Shown here: in pieces, positions 27,882 to 36,967 of the stretch
How positions within the stretch are numbered: the first letter of the stretch is position 1
Layout: each line of letters opens with the position of its first letter
Source: Hyphomicrobiales bacterium
Lineage (GTDB): Bacteria; Pseudomonadota; Alphaproteobacteria; Rhizobiales; Xanthobacteraceae
Reading direction: 5' to 3'
Length of the DNA: 64,000 nucleotides
NCBI GenBank assembly: GCA_017305555.1
Contig: JAFKKM010000019.1
Span: 1 to 64,000, forward strand
The notes under the pieces: model-generated
The model's input: the letters and a program-made list of their open reading frames with translations, nothing else
Told to the model about the DNA's origin: nothing
The model's database searches: none
Position numbers and translations under genes: made by a program

Positions 27882-28856
27882 TTGAATCGCAGCCATCGCC
27901 TGGAAATGCTGGTCCGCGCCGCCGACACTGGCAGCTTTGCGGCGGCCGCGAGGATCATGGACCTGACGCCATCGGCGGTCAGCCGTGGCATTGCCGATCT
28001 GGAACGTGAGTTGAAGGTCCCGTTGTTCAACCGGACGACGCGGCAACTCAAGCTCACCCAGGAGGGAATGGAGGTCTATCGCCGGGCCGTCGATATTCTC
28101 GCCCACATTGCAGAGCTTTCCGAGAGCCTCGCGCATACGCGCGGGCGGGTCGGCGGCGTTGTTCGTGTCGGCGTGCAGGCGCCGCTCGGCCGCTATGTTC
28201 TGATGCCCAGGCTCGCCAGTCTGCACGATCGCCATCCCGACCTGATTGTCGAGACACGACTGACGCAAGATCCGCGCGACATGCAATCCGAGAACCTCGA
28301 CGTGATGTTCTATGTCGGCGAGCCGGCCTCGTCGCGGCTGGTGGCGCGGCGGCTCGGTCAGGGCAAGCCGGCGGCCTATGCGTCGCCCGATTATGTCCGC
28401 CGTTTTGGCGCGCCAGCGTCGCCGGCCGACCTCGCTCATCACCGTTGCCTGCTGTTTCGGTCGCCGTGGTCGGTCGGTCCCATCGATCATTGGACGTTCG
28501 AGCGCGGCGGGCATCGCGAGATGGTGCAGGTACAGCCCGCGCTGGTCACGCCGGATCGCGAGGGCTTGATCGTCGCCGCGTGTGCGGGTGCCGGCATCAT
28601 CTACATGGCGTGCTTCGATCCGGCGTTATTGTCGTCCGGCCGGCTGGTACGCCTGCTGCCGGGCTGGTCATGCCCACCGAGCTTCGGCATTCATGTTCTG
28701 CACCGACGCGGCGGCGGCAGCGTGCCGCGTGTCGCGGCTTTTCTGCGCTTCGTGCGTGAGGCCTTTGCCGACTTCGATCCGCAGGAGCTGACAGTGCTTC
28801 ATGCCGACAAGACTGCAAGGTCCGTGGCGTCGCATGGGGCGAAAGCAATCGCGTGA
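27882..28856 (+). CDS. LysR family transcriptional regulator
   Basis: A 324-residue LTTR. The winged helix-turn-helix occupies residues 1-60 (ADTGSFAAAARIMDLTPSAV, then LFNRTTRQLKLTQEG). It is followed by a periplasmic-binding-protein-like effector domain with GVVRVGVQAPLGRYVLMPRL and GLIVAACAGAGIIYM. It resembles the CrgA-type subgroup, with a C-terminal RRGGGSVPRVAAFLRFVREA. The start is a TTG at 27882, placed by the family N-terminus (HRLEMLVRAADTGSF), with CGGGG upstream. The effector is unknown. The adjacent divergent exported esterase is the most likely target. Confidence 0.88.
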   Translation: MNRSHRLEMLVRAADTGSFAAAARIMDLTPSAVSRGIADLERELKVPLFNRTTRQLKLTQEGMEVYRRAVDILAHIAELSESLAHTRGRVGGVVRVGVQAPLGRYVLMPRLASLHDRHPDLIVETRLTQDPRDMQSENLDVMFYVGEPASSRLVARRLGQGKPAAYASPDYVRRFGAPASPADLAHHRCLLFRSPWSVGPIDHWTFERGGHREMVQVQPALVTPDREGLIVAACAGAGIIYMACFDPALLSSGRLVRLLPGWSCPPSFGIHVLHRRGGGSVPRVAAFLRFVREAFADFDPQELTVLHADKTARSVASHGAKAIA

Positions 28857-28894
28857 ATCCTGAGGTGCGACGTTCGCGCTCAGATGGGCCGGAG

Positions 28895-30097
28895 TCAGTC
28901 TTGGTGGCGATTGGCCTGCGCTTGCAGCGCCCGAATCCGGTCCGCCAGCGTCTGTTGAAGCGCGACCGCTGGGCCGCCGTTGGCGGAGGAATGAACCGCT
29001 TCGGTTGCCAGAATGGCCTTGATCGGCGAATCCGGGCCTTCCAGCGTCATCGTCAGCCGTGCCACCTCGGCGGCAATGTCGTTGATCCGCTCCCGCAGCA
29101 GCGCGTTGTCGGCCTGCTCGCGCTGGAATGCGTCGCGTTCCTCGCGCAGCGCCTGCAATTTGGCGGCGGCGCCGGCGTGTTCGGCCTGCAAGGTTGCGAG
29201 CGCCGGCGACGAGCGATTGTTGCTGAGCGCGAACACTTCGTCGCGCAATTGTTTGACGGCGGTTTCCGCTTCCTCGCGTGCCTCCCGCAGCCGCGCCGCC
29301 TCCGCGTCGCGTTCGGTCAGCAGGGCCGCCTGTGATGCCGTGCGTTCGCGCAGCGCGTCGGCTTCGTTGCCGAGCCGCTCGGCCTCCTTGACCTGCGCGA
29401 TCAACTGGCCGTCGAGGTCGCCGACGCGTCGGCTCAGGCTTTCGACATGGCTGCGTGCTTCCGCCAGTTCGCTGGCCGCAGTGGCCGATTCGATGCGCTG
29501 CTGGTCGAGCCGCTGCTGAGTGGCGGCGAATTCGCGTTCGGCCTCATCGACGCGCTGCTTGAGCTGGTCGATCTGCTGATGCACCGAGGTCAGTTCGACC
29601 TGGCGGTTCTCGGCGGTCTGCGACCGCTCCGTGAGTTCGGTGTTCAGCCGCACGGCCTCGGCCTGCCGTTCGCCGAGGGTCTGCTGGGTGGCGTGCAGCG
29701 TGCCGGTGGTCGCAGTCAAATCGTCGGTGGCGGCGCGGAGCATGTTCCTCAGCGACTGTTCGCGGGCCTGCAAGGCGAGGACTTCGGCGTTCCGCGTGCT
29801 CAGCTCCATTTTCAGGCGGTTGACGGCATCGGCCTTCTTGCCGAGTTCCGCCGCCTGGCTGGTCGCTTTGCCCTTGAGCTGATCGATGCTCATTTCGAGC
29901 TTCCGCGCGGATATCGCGAATTCGGCGCGCAGCTGGTCCTTGTCGGCCTGAACCTCGGTCATCGACACCGGAGCGGAGGCTTCCAGCCGCTTGGTGGTGA
30001 GCCGGACGGCGCGGTTGTGGACCAGCGGCAGCAGCATCAGGCACAGCAGGGCCGAGAGCAGGAAACCGATCGCCATGTAAATGATCGGCTCAACCAT
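28895..30097 (-). CDS. Membrane-anchored long coiled-coil protein, function unknown
   Basis: A 400-residue protein. A single N-terminal helix (residues 4-25, IIYMAIGFLLSALLCLMLLP) is followed by about 340 residues of almost continuous heptad coiled coil rich in A, E, Q, R and L. The tail is short and non-coiled. It should be anchored in the inner membrane with the rod on the cytoplasmic side, because the first residues are few and the post-helix segment is basic. Proteins like this occur in Bradyrhizobium relatives without assigned function; scaffolding or polarity roles are possible. I chose the ATG at 30097; codons upstream to 30139 seem non-coding. Confidence 0.75.
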   Translation of the reverse strand: MVEPIIYMAIGFLLSALLCLMLLPLVHNRAVRLTTKRLEASAPVSMTEVQADKDQLRAEFAISARKLEMSIDQLKGKATSQAAELGKKADAVNRLKMELSTRNAEVLALQAREQSLRNMLRAATDDLTATTGTLHATQQTLGERQAEAVRLNTELTERSQTAENRQVELTSVHQQIDQLKQRVDEAEREFAATQQRLDQQRIESATAASELAEARSHVESLSRRVGDLDGQLIAQVKEAERLGNEADALRERTASQAALLTERDAEAARLREAREEAETAVKQLRDEVFALSNNRSSPALATLQAEHAGAAAKLQALREERDAFQREQADNALLRERINDIAAEVARLTMTLEGPDSPIKAILATEAVHSSANGGPAVALQQTLADRIRALQAQANRHQD

Positions 30098-30218
30098 GGG
30101 AATTGCTCCGCGCCAGAAAGTTGCGGCCTTCCATGCCACGGCCGGCAGGGCGAACGCCAGCCGTTTGCTGCAATAATGTGAATCCGGTCAGGGGCCGCAA
30201 GCCGGGATCAGAGCGCGA

Positions 30219-30791
30219 TCAGAACGGATTCCAGGTCGCCTGCGGGGTAAACTTGAGATAGCCGATGTTGGCCCCAAGCCGCAGCCCGAGCCCCGAACGG
30301 ATCGGCACCAGCACGATGTCGTTGGCTGTGAGCGCGGTCATGCCGAAGCCGCCGATGATATAGGCGGAACCGTCGATGCCGGCGAAGCGCTGATAGATCG
30401 CGTTGGTGGCCGGGAGGTTATACACCAGCGTCATGGTGCGGGCGCCGTCGCCGCCCCAGTCGAAGCCGACCGAGGGGCCTTGCCAGTAGACTTTCAGGTC
30501 GCCGGCGTTTTTGGTGTAGAGGGTGCCTTCGCCATAACGCAGCCCTGCGACGAACGCGCCGGAACCTTCCTCGCCGAGGATGTAGCCGTTGGGCAGGCCC
30601 CACTGGCTGACTGCGCGCTCGATCACCGAGGCGAGCCCGCGCGAGACGTTGCCGAAGAATTTGTGCCCCGCGCCGACCAGTTCGTCAGGCGAATAAGTGT
30701 GGCGTCCCTGGGCTTGTTGCGCCGAGGCCGGCACCGCCCAGAGCGTCACCGCGGCGAGCAGTACCGCGGCCAAGCGTGAAGCGAACGTCAT
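30219..30791 (-). CDS. eipA: EipA-like envelope protein (DUF1134), exported
   Basis: A 190-residue protein with a signal peptide (MTFASRLAAVLLAAVTLW, processed after ASAQQ). The mature part is a compact DUF1134 domain: TYSPDELVGAGHKFFGNVSR, GYILGEEGSGAFVAGLRYG, VGFDWGGDGARTMTLVYN and GSAYIIGGFGMTALTANDI. In Brucella and Caulobacter the DUF1134 protein EipA is a periplasmic, SYLF-related factor needed for envelope integrity. The sequence match to that family is strong by eye, but the phenotype here is inference. The gene is monocistronic, between the coiled-coil gene and a divergent YHS gene. Confidence 0.85.
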   Translation of the reverse strand: MTFASRLAAVLLAAVTLWAVPASAQQAQGRHTYSPDELVGAGHKFFGNVSRGLASVIERAVSQWGLPNGYILGEEGSGAFVAGLRYGEGTLYTKNAGDLKVYWQGPSVGFDWGGDGARTMTLVYNLPATNAIYQRFAGIDGSAYIIGGFGMTALTANDIVLVPIRSGLGLRLGANIGYLKFTPQATWNPF

Positions 30792-30902
30792 GTAAGACCC
30801 CTGAAGTGTAAAAACCCGGCCGCGACTTTAACCTGATGCACAGAGGCATCGGCCTAGGTTGCGCCCATCGTTCCCCGACTCACAATCTTATTTACATCAA
30901 CT

Positions 30903-31406
30903 ATGACGGTACGGCGGCAGGAAAGAGACGGGTTTTGCCGTCGCGAGATGATGATCGGCCTGTTGGCGGTGGCGGCCGCTGCCGCGGCGGCCCCGCGCGC
31001 GCGGGCTGCGACGACCGAACGCGTGGTGGCGGACCGCTTCACGGGGCTTGCGATCGACGGCATGGACCCGGTGGCCTATTTTACCGAGGGTCGCGCGGTT
31101 CCGGGCCGGGCCGATCTCGAGGCCTCGGTGGCGGGCGCGGTCTGGCGCTTCTGCAACGATGACAATCGGGCATTCTTCCTGGCGCATCCGGAAATTTACG
31201 GACCGCAATTCGGCGGCTACGACCCGGTGGACGTCGCGCGCGGCGTTACCGTCGCGGGCCGGCCGCAGGTGTGGCTGGTCGCGGGACAACGGCTCTATCT
31301 GTTCGCCCGTATTGAGAGCCGCGACGCGTTCGCGGCCGATCCCGCCGCCGTGCTGCGCGAGGCCCGCGCGCGCTGGCCCCATCTGCGCGATGCGCTGGCG
31401 CAGTAA
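30903..31406 (+). CDS. Exported YHS domain protein
   Basis: A 167-residue protein. The N-terminus has a twin arginine followed by a hydrophobic, alanine-rich core (RREMMIGLLAVAAAAAAA), so Tat or Sec export is likely. The mature part carries the YHS-type signature AIDGMDPVAYFTEGRAVPG and WRFCNDDNRAFFLAHPEIY. YHS domains are small metal-associated modules. Here the single Cys in WRFCND replaces the Ser or Ala usual at that point and could contribute to metal binding. The role is not known. It converges with cysQ with only 8 bp between the stop codons and no visible terminator. Confidence 0.8.
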   Translation: MTVRRQERDGFCRREMMIGLLAVAAAAAAAPRARAATTERVVADRFTGLAIDGMDPVAYFTEGRAVPGRADLEASVAGAVWRFCNDDNRAFFLAHPEIYGPQFGGYDPVDVARGVTVAGRPQVWLVAGQRLYLFARIESRDAFAADPAAVLREARARWPHLRDALAQ

Positions 31407-31414
31407 TCTGCCGC

Positions 31415-32260
31415 TTAGGACTCGGCCGTGGGATCGCCTCGGGCGATGAAATCCGGCAGGATGAAGCCTGGCCGCCCGGTGCTGTAGCGCAATGGTTGGC
31501 CTTGCCCATCGGTGACCTTGCCCCCGGCGGCGACGACCACGGCATGGCCCGCCGCGACGTCCCATTCGCTGGTCGGCGACAGCCGCGGATAAATGTCGAC
31601 GCTGCCGTCCGCGACGCGGCCGAACTTTACCGCCGACCCCAAGGTTTTTCGCACCGCGCCCGGCCGGGCCGCGATGAAGGCGTCGGTTCGCGCATCACCG
31701 TGGGAACGGCTGACAGCGGCGATCCACGGCGCGCCGGGCGAGGGCAGCGGCCGGGTCCGAACCGGTTCGATGGCGGTAACACCGGAAGCGGTGCAGACCA
31801 CGCGCGCGGCGCCGTGCCCGACATGGCCGCGCCAGACGAGGCCCAGGGCCGGCGCGCCGACCAGACCGAGGATCGGCGTGCCGTTGGCCACCAGCGCCAC
31901 GTTGACCGTGAACTCGTCGCGCCCGGCGATGAATTCCTTGGTGCCGTCCAGCGGATCGACCACGAAGAACAAATCCGCGAACGGCGGCTTCGCGTCGCCG
32001 GCACGTTCCTCGGACAATGATGGAATATCGGGCGCGAGCCGCGCGAGGCCGTCGGAAATGATGCGGTCCGCCGCGAGATCGGCCTGCGTCACCGGCGAGC
32101 CGTCGGTTTTTGTCTCGACTGCGAGCGCGCCGCAGCGGATGGCAAGGATCGCCGCCCCGGCTTCGATCACCAGCGCGGTGAGCGGCTCCAGCAATGCGGC
32201 CGCACGCGAATCGATCGCGGCTGATGACGGTGTTCCGGGGGGATGGTCTGGCGCGCTCAT
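31415..32260 (-). CDS. cysQ: 3'(2'),5'-bisphosphate nucleotidase CysQ (inositol monophosphatase fold)
   Basis: Removes the 3'-phosphate from PAP formed in sulfate assimilation. The 281-residue protein has the metal-site motifs of the family: SLSEERAGD (Glu ligand), FFVVDPLDGTKEF (the DPLDGT motif), and a C-terminal SEWDVAAGHAVVVAAGG (WDxAA). The sequence resembles bacterial CysQ in length and in the DGTKEF stretch. I chose the ATG at 32260 over one at 32350, because the residues in between are basic and not conserved-looking. The upstream region is shared with the divergent chpT gene. Confidence 0.9.
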   Translation of the reverse strand: MSAPDHPPGTPSSAAIDSRAAALLEPLTALVIEAGAAILAIRCGALAVETKTDGSPVTQADLAADRIISDGLARLAPDIPSLSEERAGDAKPPFADLFFVVDPLDGTKEFIAGRDEFTVNVALVANGTPILGLVGAPALGLVWRGHVGHGAARVVCTASGVTAIEPVRTRPLPSPGAPWIAAVSRSHGDARTDAFIAARPGAVRKTLGSAVKFGRVADGSVDIYPRLSPTSEWDVAAGHAVVVAAGGKVTDGQGQPLRYSTGRPGFILPDFIARGDPTAES

Positions 32261-32438
32261 GCGTCGCGATACGTCATGATCTTCGAGGGCCGGTATCTTC
32301 AGGCGCCGATGCTGGCGCCGTGCCGATACCGTGCGTTCCGGAATCGGCACGCGCTAGCAGCATAAGCGTCCACAGTGTATCAAGCCATAGCCCATGCCCG
32401 ATTCGCCAAACCTGTCGCACGGTTTCGAGGAAGCATCT

Positions 32439-33104
32439 ATGTCCGACACTCTCCCATCATCGACGCAAGGTACCGCCAGCCCCGCGCCGGATACGCTCGA
32501 ACTGGCCGCGCTGTTGTGCTCGCGGGTGTGTCACGACCTCATCAGTCCGGTGGGTGCCATCGTCAACGGGCTTGAGGTGATGGATGACAATCCCACGGCG
32601 GAAGATCGCGAATTTGCGCTCGACCTGATCCGCAAGAGCGCCAAGACCGCGTCGGCGCGTTTGCAGTTCTGCCGTCTTGCATTCGGCGCGGCGGGGTCGG
32701 CCGGTGCGCAGATCGATCTCGGCGACGCCGAGAACATGGCGCGTGGCCACCTTGAGGACGCCAAGACCAAGCTGACATGGAATCTGCCGCGCCTGTTGCT
32801 CGCGAAGAACCGCGTCAAACTGCTGCTCAACATGCTGGTCATTGCGCAGCAGACGATCCCGCGCGGCGGCGTGCTCAACGTCGAGCCGGTGGGCGAGGGC
32901 GATGCGATGACGTTCCGCGTGACGGCGACCGGCATGAATGCGCGGCTGCCGCAGGCGATCGTCGAGATGCTGGCGTCGGAGCAGGCCACGATGGTCGATG
33001 CCCACGCAGTGCAGCCTTACTACACGCGGCTGCTGGCGCAGTCCTGCGGATGGAAAGTATCGCTTGCGATGGACGGCGACGCCGTCGTGGTGACGGCGGG
33101 CTGA
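32439..33104 (+). CDS. chpT: Histidine phosphotransferase ChpT
   Basis: A 221-residue ChpT. It is a pseudo-histidine-kinase dimer that carries phosphate from CckA to CtrA (and CpdR) in Alphaproteobacteria. The phosphorylated histidine is H32 in LCSRVCHDLISPVGA, followed by the second helix (ARLQFCRLAFGAAGS) and a degenerate ATPase-like domain lacking nucleotide-binding boxes. The ATG at 32439 has a GAGGAAG ribosome site. It lies about 8 kb from ctrA and next to the chemotaxis operon, in line with the CtrA control of motility in this order. Confidence 0.93.
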   Translation: MSDTLPSSTQGTASPAPDTLELAALLCSRVCHDLISPVGAIVNGLEVMDDNPTAEDREFALDLIRKSAKTASARLQFCRLAFGAAGSAGAQIDLGDAENMARGHLEDAKTKLTWNLPRLLLAKNRVKLLLNMLVIAQQTIPRGGVLNVEPVGEGDAMTFRVTATGMNARLPQAIVEMLASEQATMVDAHAVQPYYTRLLAQSCGWKVSLAMDGDAVVVTAG

Positions 33105-33305
33105 TTTCCCTCGCGCGCGCATAGTTAATCAAATCTTGCCGTATGGAACGGCCGGACTGAAGCAGTCCGGCCGTGACAACTTTTATTTGGTGTTCGAGCA
33201 CCGCTACAGCCGTATGCTCAACCAATATTAAACGCTTTGCCGAGAAACTGGCCGGACTCTGAAGTGGCGTATGCGTACTGCCCTTCGTACGTGAAGGCTG
33301 GTTTC

Positions 33306-35987
33306 ATGGATGACTTGTTAAAAGAGTTTCTGACTGAGACGAACGAAAGTCTCGATGTCGTTGATAATCAATTGGTCCGGTTCGAGCAGGAGCCGAACAA
33401 CGCCAAGATTCTCGATAATATCTTCCGGCTGGTTCATACGATCAAAGGCACCTGCGGATTTCTCGATCTGCCCCGGCTCGAAACGCTGGCACACGCCGCT
33501 GAAACGCTGATGGGCAAATTCCGCGACGGAATGCCGGCGACCGGCGAAGCCGTGACGCTCATCCTCACCACCATCGACCGCATCAAGGAAATTCTGGCGC
33601 AGCTCGAGTCGACGCAAGCCGAGCCCAAGGGTGCCGACGAGGATCTGATCGGCCGGCTCCACGAGATGGCGGAAGGCACGGCGCACGCCGAACCGGCTGT
33701 CGTCGAAGCGCCGGCATCGACGCACGGCACCCTGGTGGATCAGGTGCTGGAGCGCCCGCTGCGTCCCGGCGAAGTCTCGCTCGACGAACTTGAGCGCGCG
33801 TTCCGCGAAACCGAAGCCGAAGTGAAGCCGGCACCCGCGCCGGTGCAGCAGACCGCGCCGGTCAAGGCGGCGGACAAGCCTGCTGCCAATAAGCCTGCAA
33901 AAAAGACTGTGGTGGAGAACGATGCGGCCGAAGCCGAGCGTGTCTCCAACCAATCGATCCGCGTCAATGTCGATACGCTCGAACACCTGATGACGATGGT
34001 GTCGGAACTGGTGCTGACGCGCAACCAGTTGCTCGAGATCAGCCGTCGCAACGAGGACACCGAATTCAAGGTGCCGTTGCAGCGTCTCTCCAACGTTACC
34101 GCGGAGTTGCAGGAAGGCGTCATGAAGACGCGGATGCAGCCGATCGGCAACGCATGGCAGAAACTGCCGCGCGTGGTACGCGACCTCGCCGCCGAACTCG
34201 GCAAGCGCATCGAGCTGGAGATGCACGGCGCCGACACCGAACTCGACCGGCAGGTGCTTGATCTGATCAAGGACCCGCTGACGCACATGGTGCGCAACTC
34301 CGCCGATCACGGCCTGGAACGGCCGGAGGAGCGCGCCCGCGCCGGCAAGCCGGAGCAGGGCACCATTCGTCTGTCCGCCTATCACGAAGGCGGCCACATC
34401 ATCATCTGCATCGCGGACAATGGCCGCGGCCTCAACACCGAGCGCATCAAGGCGAAGGCCATTGCCAACGGGTTGGCGACCGAAGCCGATCTTGAACGCA
34501 TGACCGAGGCGCAGATCCACAAGTTCATCTTCGCGCCGGGATTCTCGACCGCCGCCGAAGTCACCAGCGTCTCCGGCCGTGGCGTCGGCATGGACGTGGT
34601 GCGCACCAACATCGATCAGATCGGCGGCACCATCGACGTCAAGTCGGTCGCGGGCGAGGGCGCCAGCGTCACCGTGAAGATTCCGCTGACGCTCGCCATC
34701 GTCTCGGCGCTGATCGTTGAGGCGAGCGGCGAACGCTTCGCGATCCCGCAGCTCTCGGTAATTGAACTGGTGCGTGCGCGCGCGAATTCCGAACATCGCA
34801 TCGAGCGCATCAAGGATACGCCGGTGCTGCGGCTGCGCAACAAGCTGCTGCCGCTGATCCATCTCAAGAAGCTCTTGAAGCTCGACGACGAAGCCAGCGT
34901 GATCGATCCGGAGAACGGCTTCATCGTCGTCACCCAGGTCGGCAACCAGACCTTCGGCATCGTGGTCGACGGCGTGTTCCACACCGAGGAAATCGTCGTC
35001 AAGCCGATGTCGACCAAGCTGCGTCACATCAACATGTTCTCCGGCAACACCATTCTCGGTGACGGCGCGGTGATCATGATCGTCGATCCGAACGGCATCG
35101 CGCAGGCGCTCGGCACTTCGGTCGCCGCACAGCACGAACTGGTCGACGAGAACGCCGCCAGCCGTGGTAACGCGGCAGAGCAACTGACCTCGCTGCTGGT
35201 GTTCCGCGCCGGTTCGATGCAGCCGAAGGCGGTGCCGCTGGCGCTGATCACCCGGCTGGAGGAAATCTCCAGCGACAAGATTGAATTGTCGAATGGCCGC
35301 TACATGGTGCAGTACCGCGAGCAGTTGATGCCGCTGGTGCAGATGGACGGCGTCGAGGTCGCGACCTCGGGGGTGCAGCCGATTCTGGTGTTCGCCGATG
35401 ATGGTCGCACCATGGGGCTGGTGGTCGACGAGATCGTCGATATCGTCGAGGAGAAGCTGGCGATCGAAGTCGCAAGCGGCCGCGACGGCATTCTCGGCTC
35501 GGCCGTAATCAAGAGCCGCGCCACCGAAGTGATCGATGTCGGTCACTTCCTGCCGATGGCGTTCGCTGACTGGTTCAATCGCCGCGAGATGAAGCCGTCC
35601 GCTTCCGCGCAGTCGATCCTGCTGGTCGATGACTCGGCGTTCTTCCGCAACATGCTGGCACCGGTGCTCAAGGCCGCAGGCTATCGCGTGCGGGTTGCCA
35701 CCAATGCCGAGGAAGGCCTGCTGGCATTGCGCTCCGGCGAGGAGTTCGACGCGGTGCTGACCGACATCGAGATGCCCGACATGAACGGCTTCGAATTCGC
35801 CGAGACCATTCGCGCCGACCAGAAGCTCAACGACGTGCCGATCATCGCGCTGTCGTCGATGATTTCGCCGGCGGCGATCGAGCGCGGCCGTCAGGCCGGC
35901 TTCCATGACTACGTCGCCAAGTTCGATCGGCCGGGGTTGATCGCGGCGCTCAAGGAACAAACCTCTGACCTCAACCGGGCGGCATGA
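33306..35987 (+). CDS. cheA: Chemotaxis histidine kinase CheA with double CheW-like region and C-terminal receiver
   Basis: An 893-residue hybrid CheA. The Hpt domain is at residues 1-105 with phospho-His H44 in LVHTIKGTCGF. A variable linker contains a P/A/K-rich segment near 190-225. The dimerisation domain, a HATPase domain (HMVRNSADHGLE, IADNGRGLN, SGRGVGMDVVR), and two consecutive CheW-like domains (about 495-770) follow. The receiver (about 775-890) has the acidic pocket LLVDDSA, the phospho-acceptor in LTDIEMPDMNG, and a terminal Lys in YVAKFDR. It is the first gene of cheAWYBR. The receiver may be a phosphate sink or localisation module. A possible weak CtrA-type site, TTAATCAAATCTTG, lies at about 33125. 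Confidence 0.95.
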   Translation: MDDLLKEFLTETNESLDVVDNQLVRFEQEPNNAKILDNIFRLVHTIKGTCGFLDLPRLETLAHAAETLMGKFRDGMPATGEAVTLILTTIDRIKEILAQLESTQAEPKGADEDLIGRLHEMAEGTAHAEPAVVEAPASTHGTLVDQVLERPLRPGEVSLDELERAFRETEAEVKPAPAPVQQTAPVKAADKPAANKPAKKTVVENDAAEAERVSNQSIRVNVDTLEHLMTMVSELVLTRNQLLEISRRNEDTEFKVPLQRLSNVTAELQEGVMKTRMQPIGNAWQKLPRVVRDLAAELGKRIELEMHGADTELDRQVLDLIKDPLTHMVRNSADHGLERPEERARAGKPEQGTIRLSAYHEGGHIIICIADNGRGLNTERIKAKAIANGLATEADLERMTEAQIHKFIFAPGFSTAAEVTSVSGRGVGMDVVRTNIDQIGGTIDVKSVAGEGASVTVKIPLTLAIVSALIVEASGERFAIPQLSVIELVRARANSEHRIERIKDTPVLRLRNKLLPLIHLKKLLKLDDEASVIDPENGFIVVTQVGNQTFGIVVDGVFHTEEIVVKPMSTKLRHINMFSGNTILGDGAVIMIVDPNGIAQALGTSVAAQHELVDENAASRGNAAEQLTSLLVFRAGSMQPKAVPLALITRLEEISSDKIELSNGRYMVQYREQLMPLVQMDGVEVATSGVQPILVFADDGRTMGLVVDEIVDIVEEKLAIEVASGRDGILGSAVIKSRATEVIDVGHFLPMAFADWFNRREMKPSASAQSILLVDDSAFFRNMLAPVLKAAGYRVRVATNAEEGLLALRSGEEFDAVLTDIEMPDMNGFEFAETIRADQKLNDVPIIALSSMISPAAIERGRQAGFHDYVAKFDRPGLIAALKEQTSDLNRAA

Positions 35988-35991
35988 GACG

Positions 35992-36462
35992 ATGACAGTG
36001 AGCCAGGATAATTCCGCAGGCGCGGTGACCGAATACGTGACGATCATGATCGGCGAGCAGCTGTTCGGCCTGCCGATCTCGCGCGTGCAGGATGTGTTCA
36101 TGCCGGAGCGGTTGACGCGGGTGCCGCTGGCCTCGCGCGAGGTTGCCGGCGTGCTCAATCTGCGCGGCCGCATCGTGACCGCCATCGACATGCGCGCGCG
36201 GCTCGGTTTGCCGGACGCCGCGTCGGATCGTCCGGCGATGGCGGTGGGCGTCGATCTGCGCGGCGAGTCCTACGGACTCTTGATCGACTCGATTGGCGAG
36301 GTGCTGAAACTCGCTGACGACAGCCGCGAGGTGAATCCGGTCAACCTCGATCCGCGCATGACCAAGATGGCGGCGGGCGTACACCGGCTCGATGGACAAT
36401 TGATGGTGGTTCTCGACGTAGATCGCGTTCTGGAAATCTCGTCGGATCTTAGGGCTGCGTGA
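35992..36462 (+). CDS. cheW: Chemotaxis coupling protein CheW
   Basis: A 156-residue single CheW domain that links chemoreceptors to CheA. It has the usual pattern EYVTIMIGEQLFGLPISRVQDV near residue 12, VLNLRGRIVTAIDMRARLG in the centre, and LLIDSIGEVLKL. The ATG lies 4 bp after the cheA stop codon, so the two are translationally coupled. It is the only stand-alone CheW in the window. Confidence 0.95.
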   Translation: MTVSQDNSAGAVTEYVTIMIGEQLFGLPISRVQDVFMPERLTRVPLASREVAGVLNLRGRIVTAIDMRARLGLPDAASDRPAMAVGVDLRGESYGLLIDSIGEVLKLADDSREVNPVNLDPRMTKMAAGVHRLDGQLMVVLDVDRVLEISSDLRAA

Positions 36463-36520
36463 GCGGCCCTAAGTTCTCTCCGGGTACTTTTCAGGATCGA
36501 ACAATTGAGCAGAGGCTGAA

Positions 36521-36886
36521 ATGAAAACATGTCTGGTCGTTGACGACTCGAGCGTCATCCGCAAAGTCGCGCGCCGCATTCTCGAAGGTCTGGATTTCCA
36601 GATCGTCGAAGCCGAGGACGGCGAGAAGGCCCTGGAGGTCTGCAAGCGCGGCTTGCCGGACGGCATCCTGCTCGACTGGAATATGCCGGTGATGGACGGC
36701 TATGAATTCCTGCGGGCGCTACGGCAGATGCACGGCGGTGACGAGCCGAAGGTGGTGTTCTGCACCACGGAGAACGACGTCGCACATATCGCGCGTGCAC
36801 TTCACGCCGGCGCCAACGAGTACATCATGAAGCCGTTCGACAAGGATATCGTCACGGCAAAATTTCATGAAGTCGGTTTGATCTGA
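36521..36886 (+). CDS. cheY: Chemotaxis response regulator CheY
   Basis: A 121-residue stand-alone receiver. The acidic pocket is VVDDSS (D8, D9), the phospho-acceptor D52 is in ILLDWNMPVMDG, a Thr/Ser switch lies in FCTTEND, and the conserved Lys is in EYIMKPFDKD. In the che operon it is the expected output protein that binds the flagellar switch. A gap of about 58 bp separates it from cheW. Confidence 0.93.
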   Translation: MKTCLVVDDSSVIRKVARRILEGLDFQIVEAEDGEKALEVCKRGLPDGILLDWNMPVMDGYEFLRALRQMHGGDEPKVVFCTTENDVAHIARALHAGANEYIMKPFDKDIVTAKFHEVGLI

Positions 36887-36967
36887 TTTGTTGCGCCGTC
36901 CGGCTCGTCCGGGCGGCATGTTTCCTTGCTGTCGGCTGCGACGCTACCGGGTTGTATTGGATCGAGA

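Noticed and set aside
33318-36191. 957-codon open frame on the minus strand opposite cheA
   Set aside because: It is a shadow of a high-GC gene: its translation is rich in R, H, D and Q without domain motifs, while the plus strand has a full CheA.
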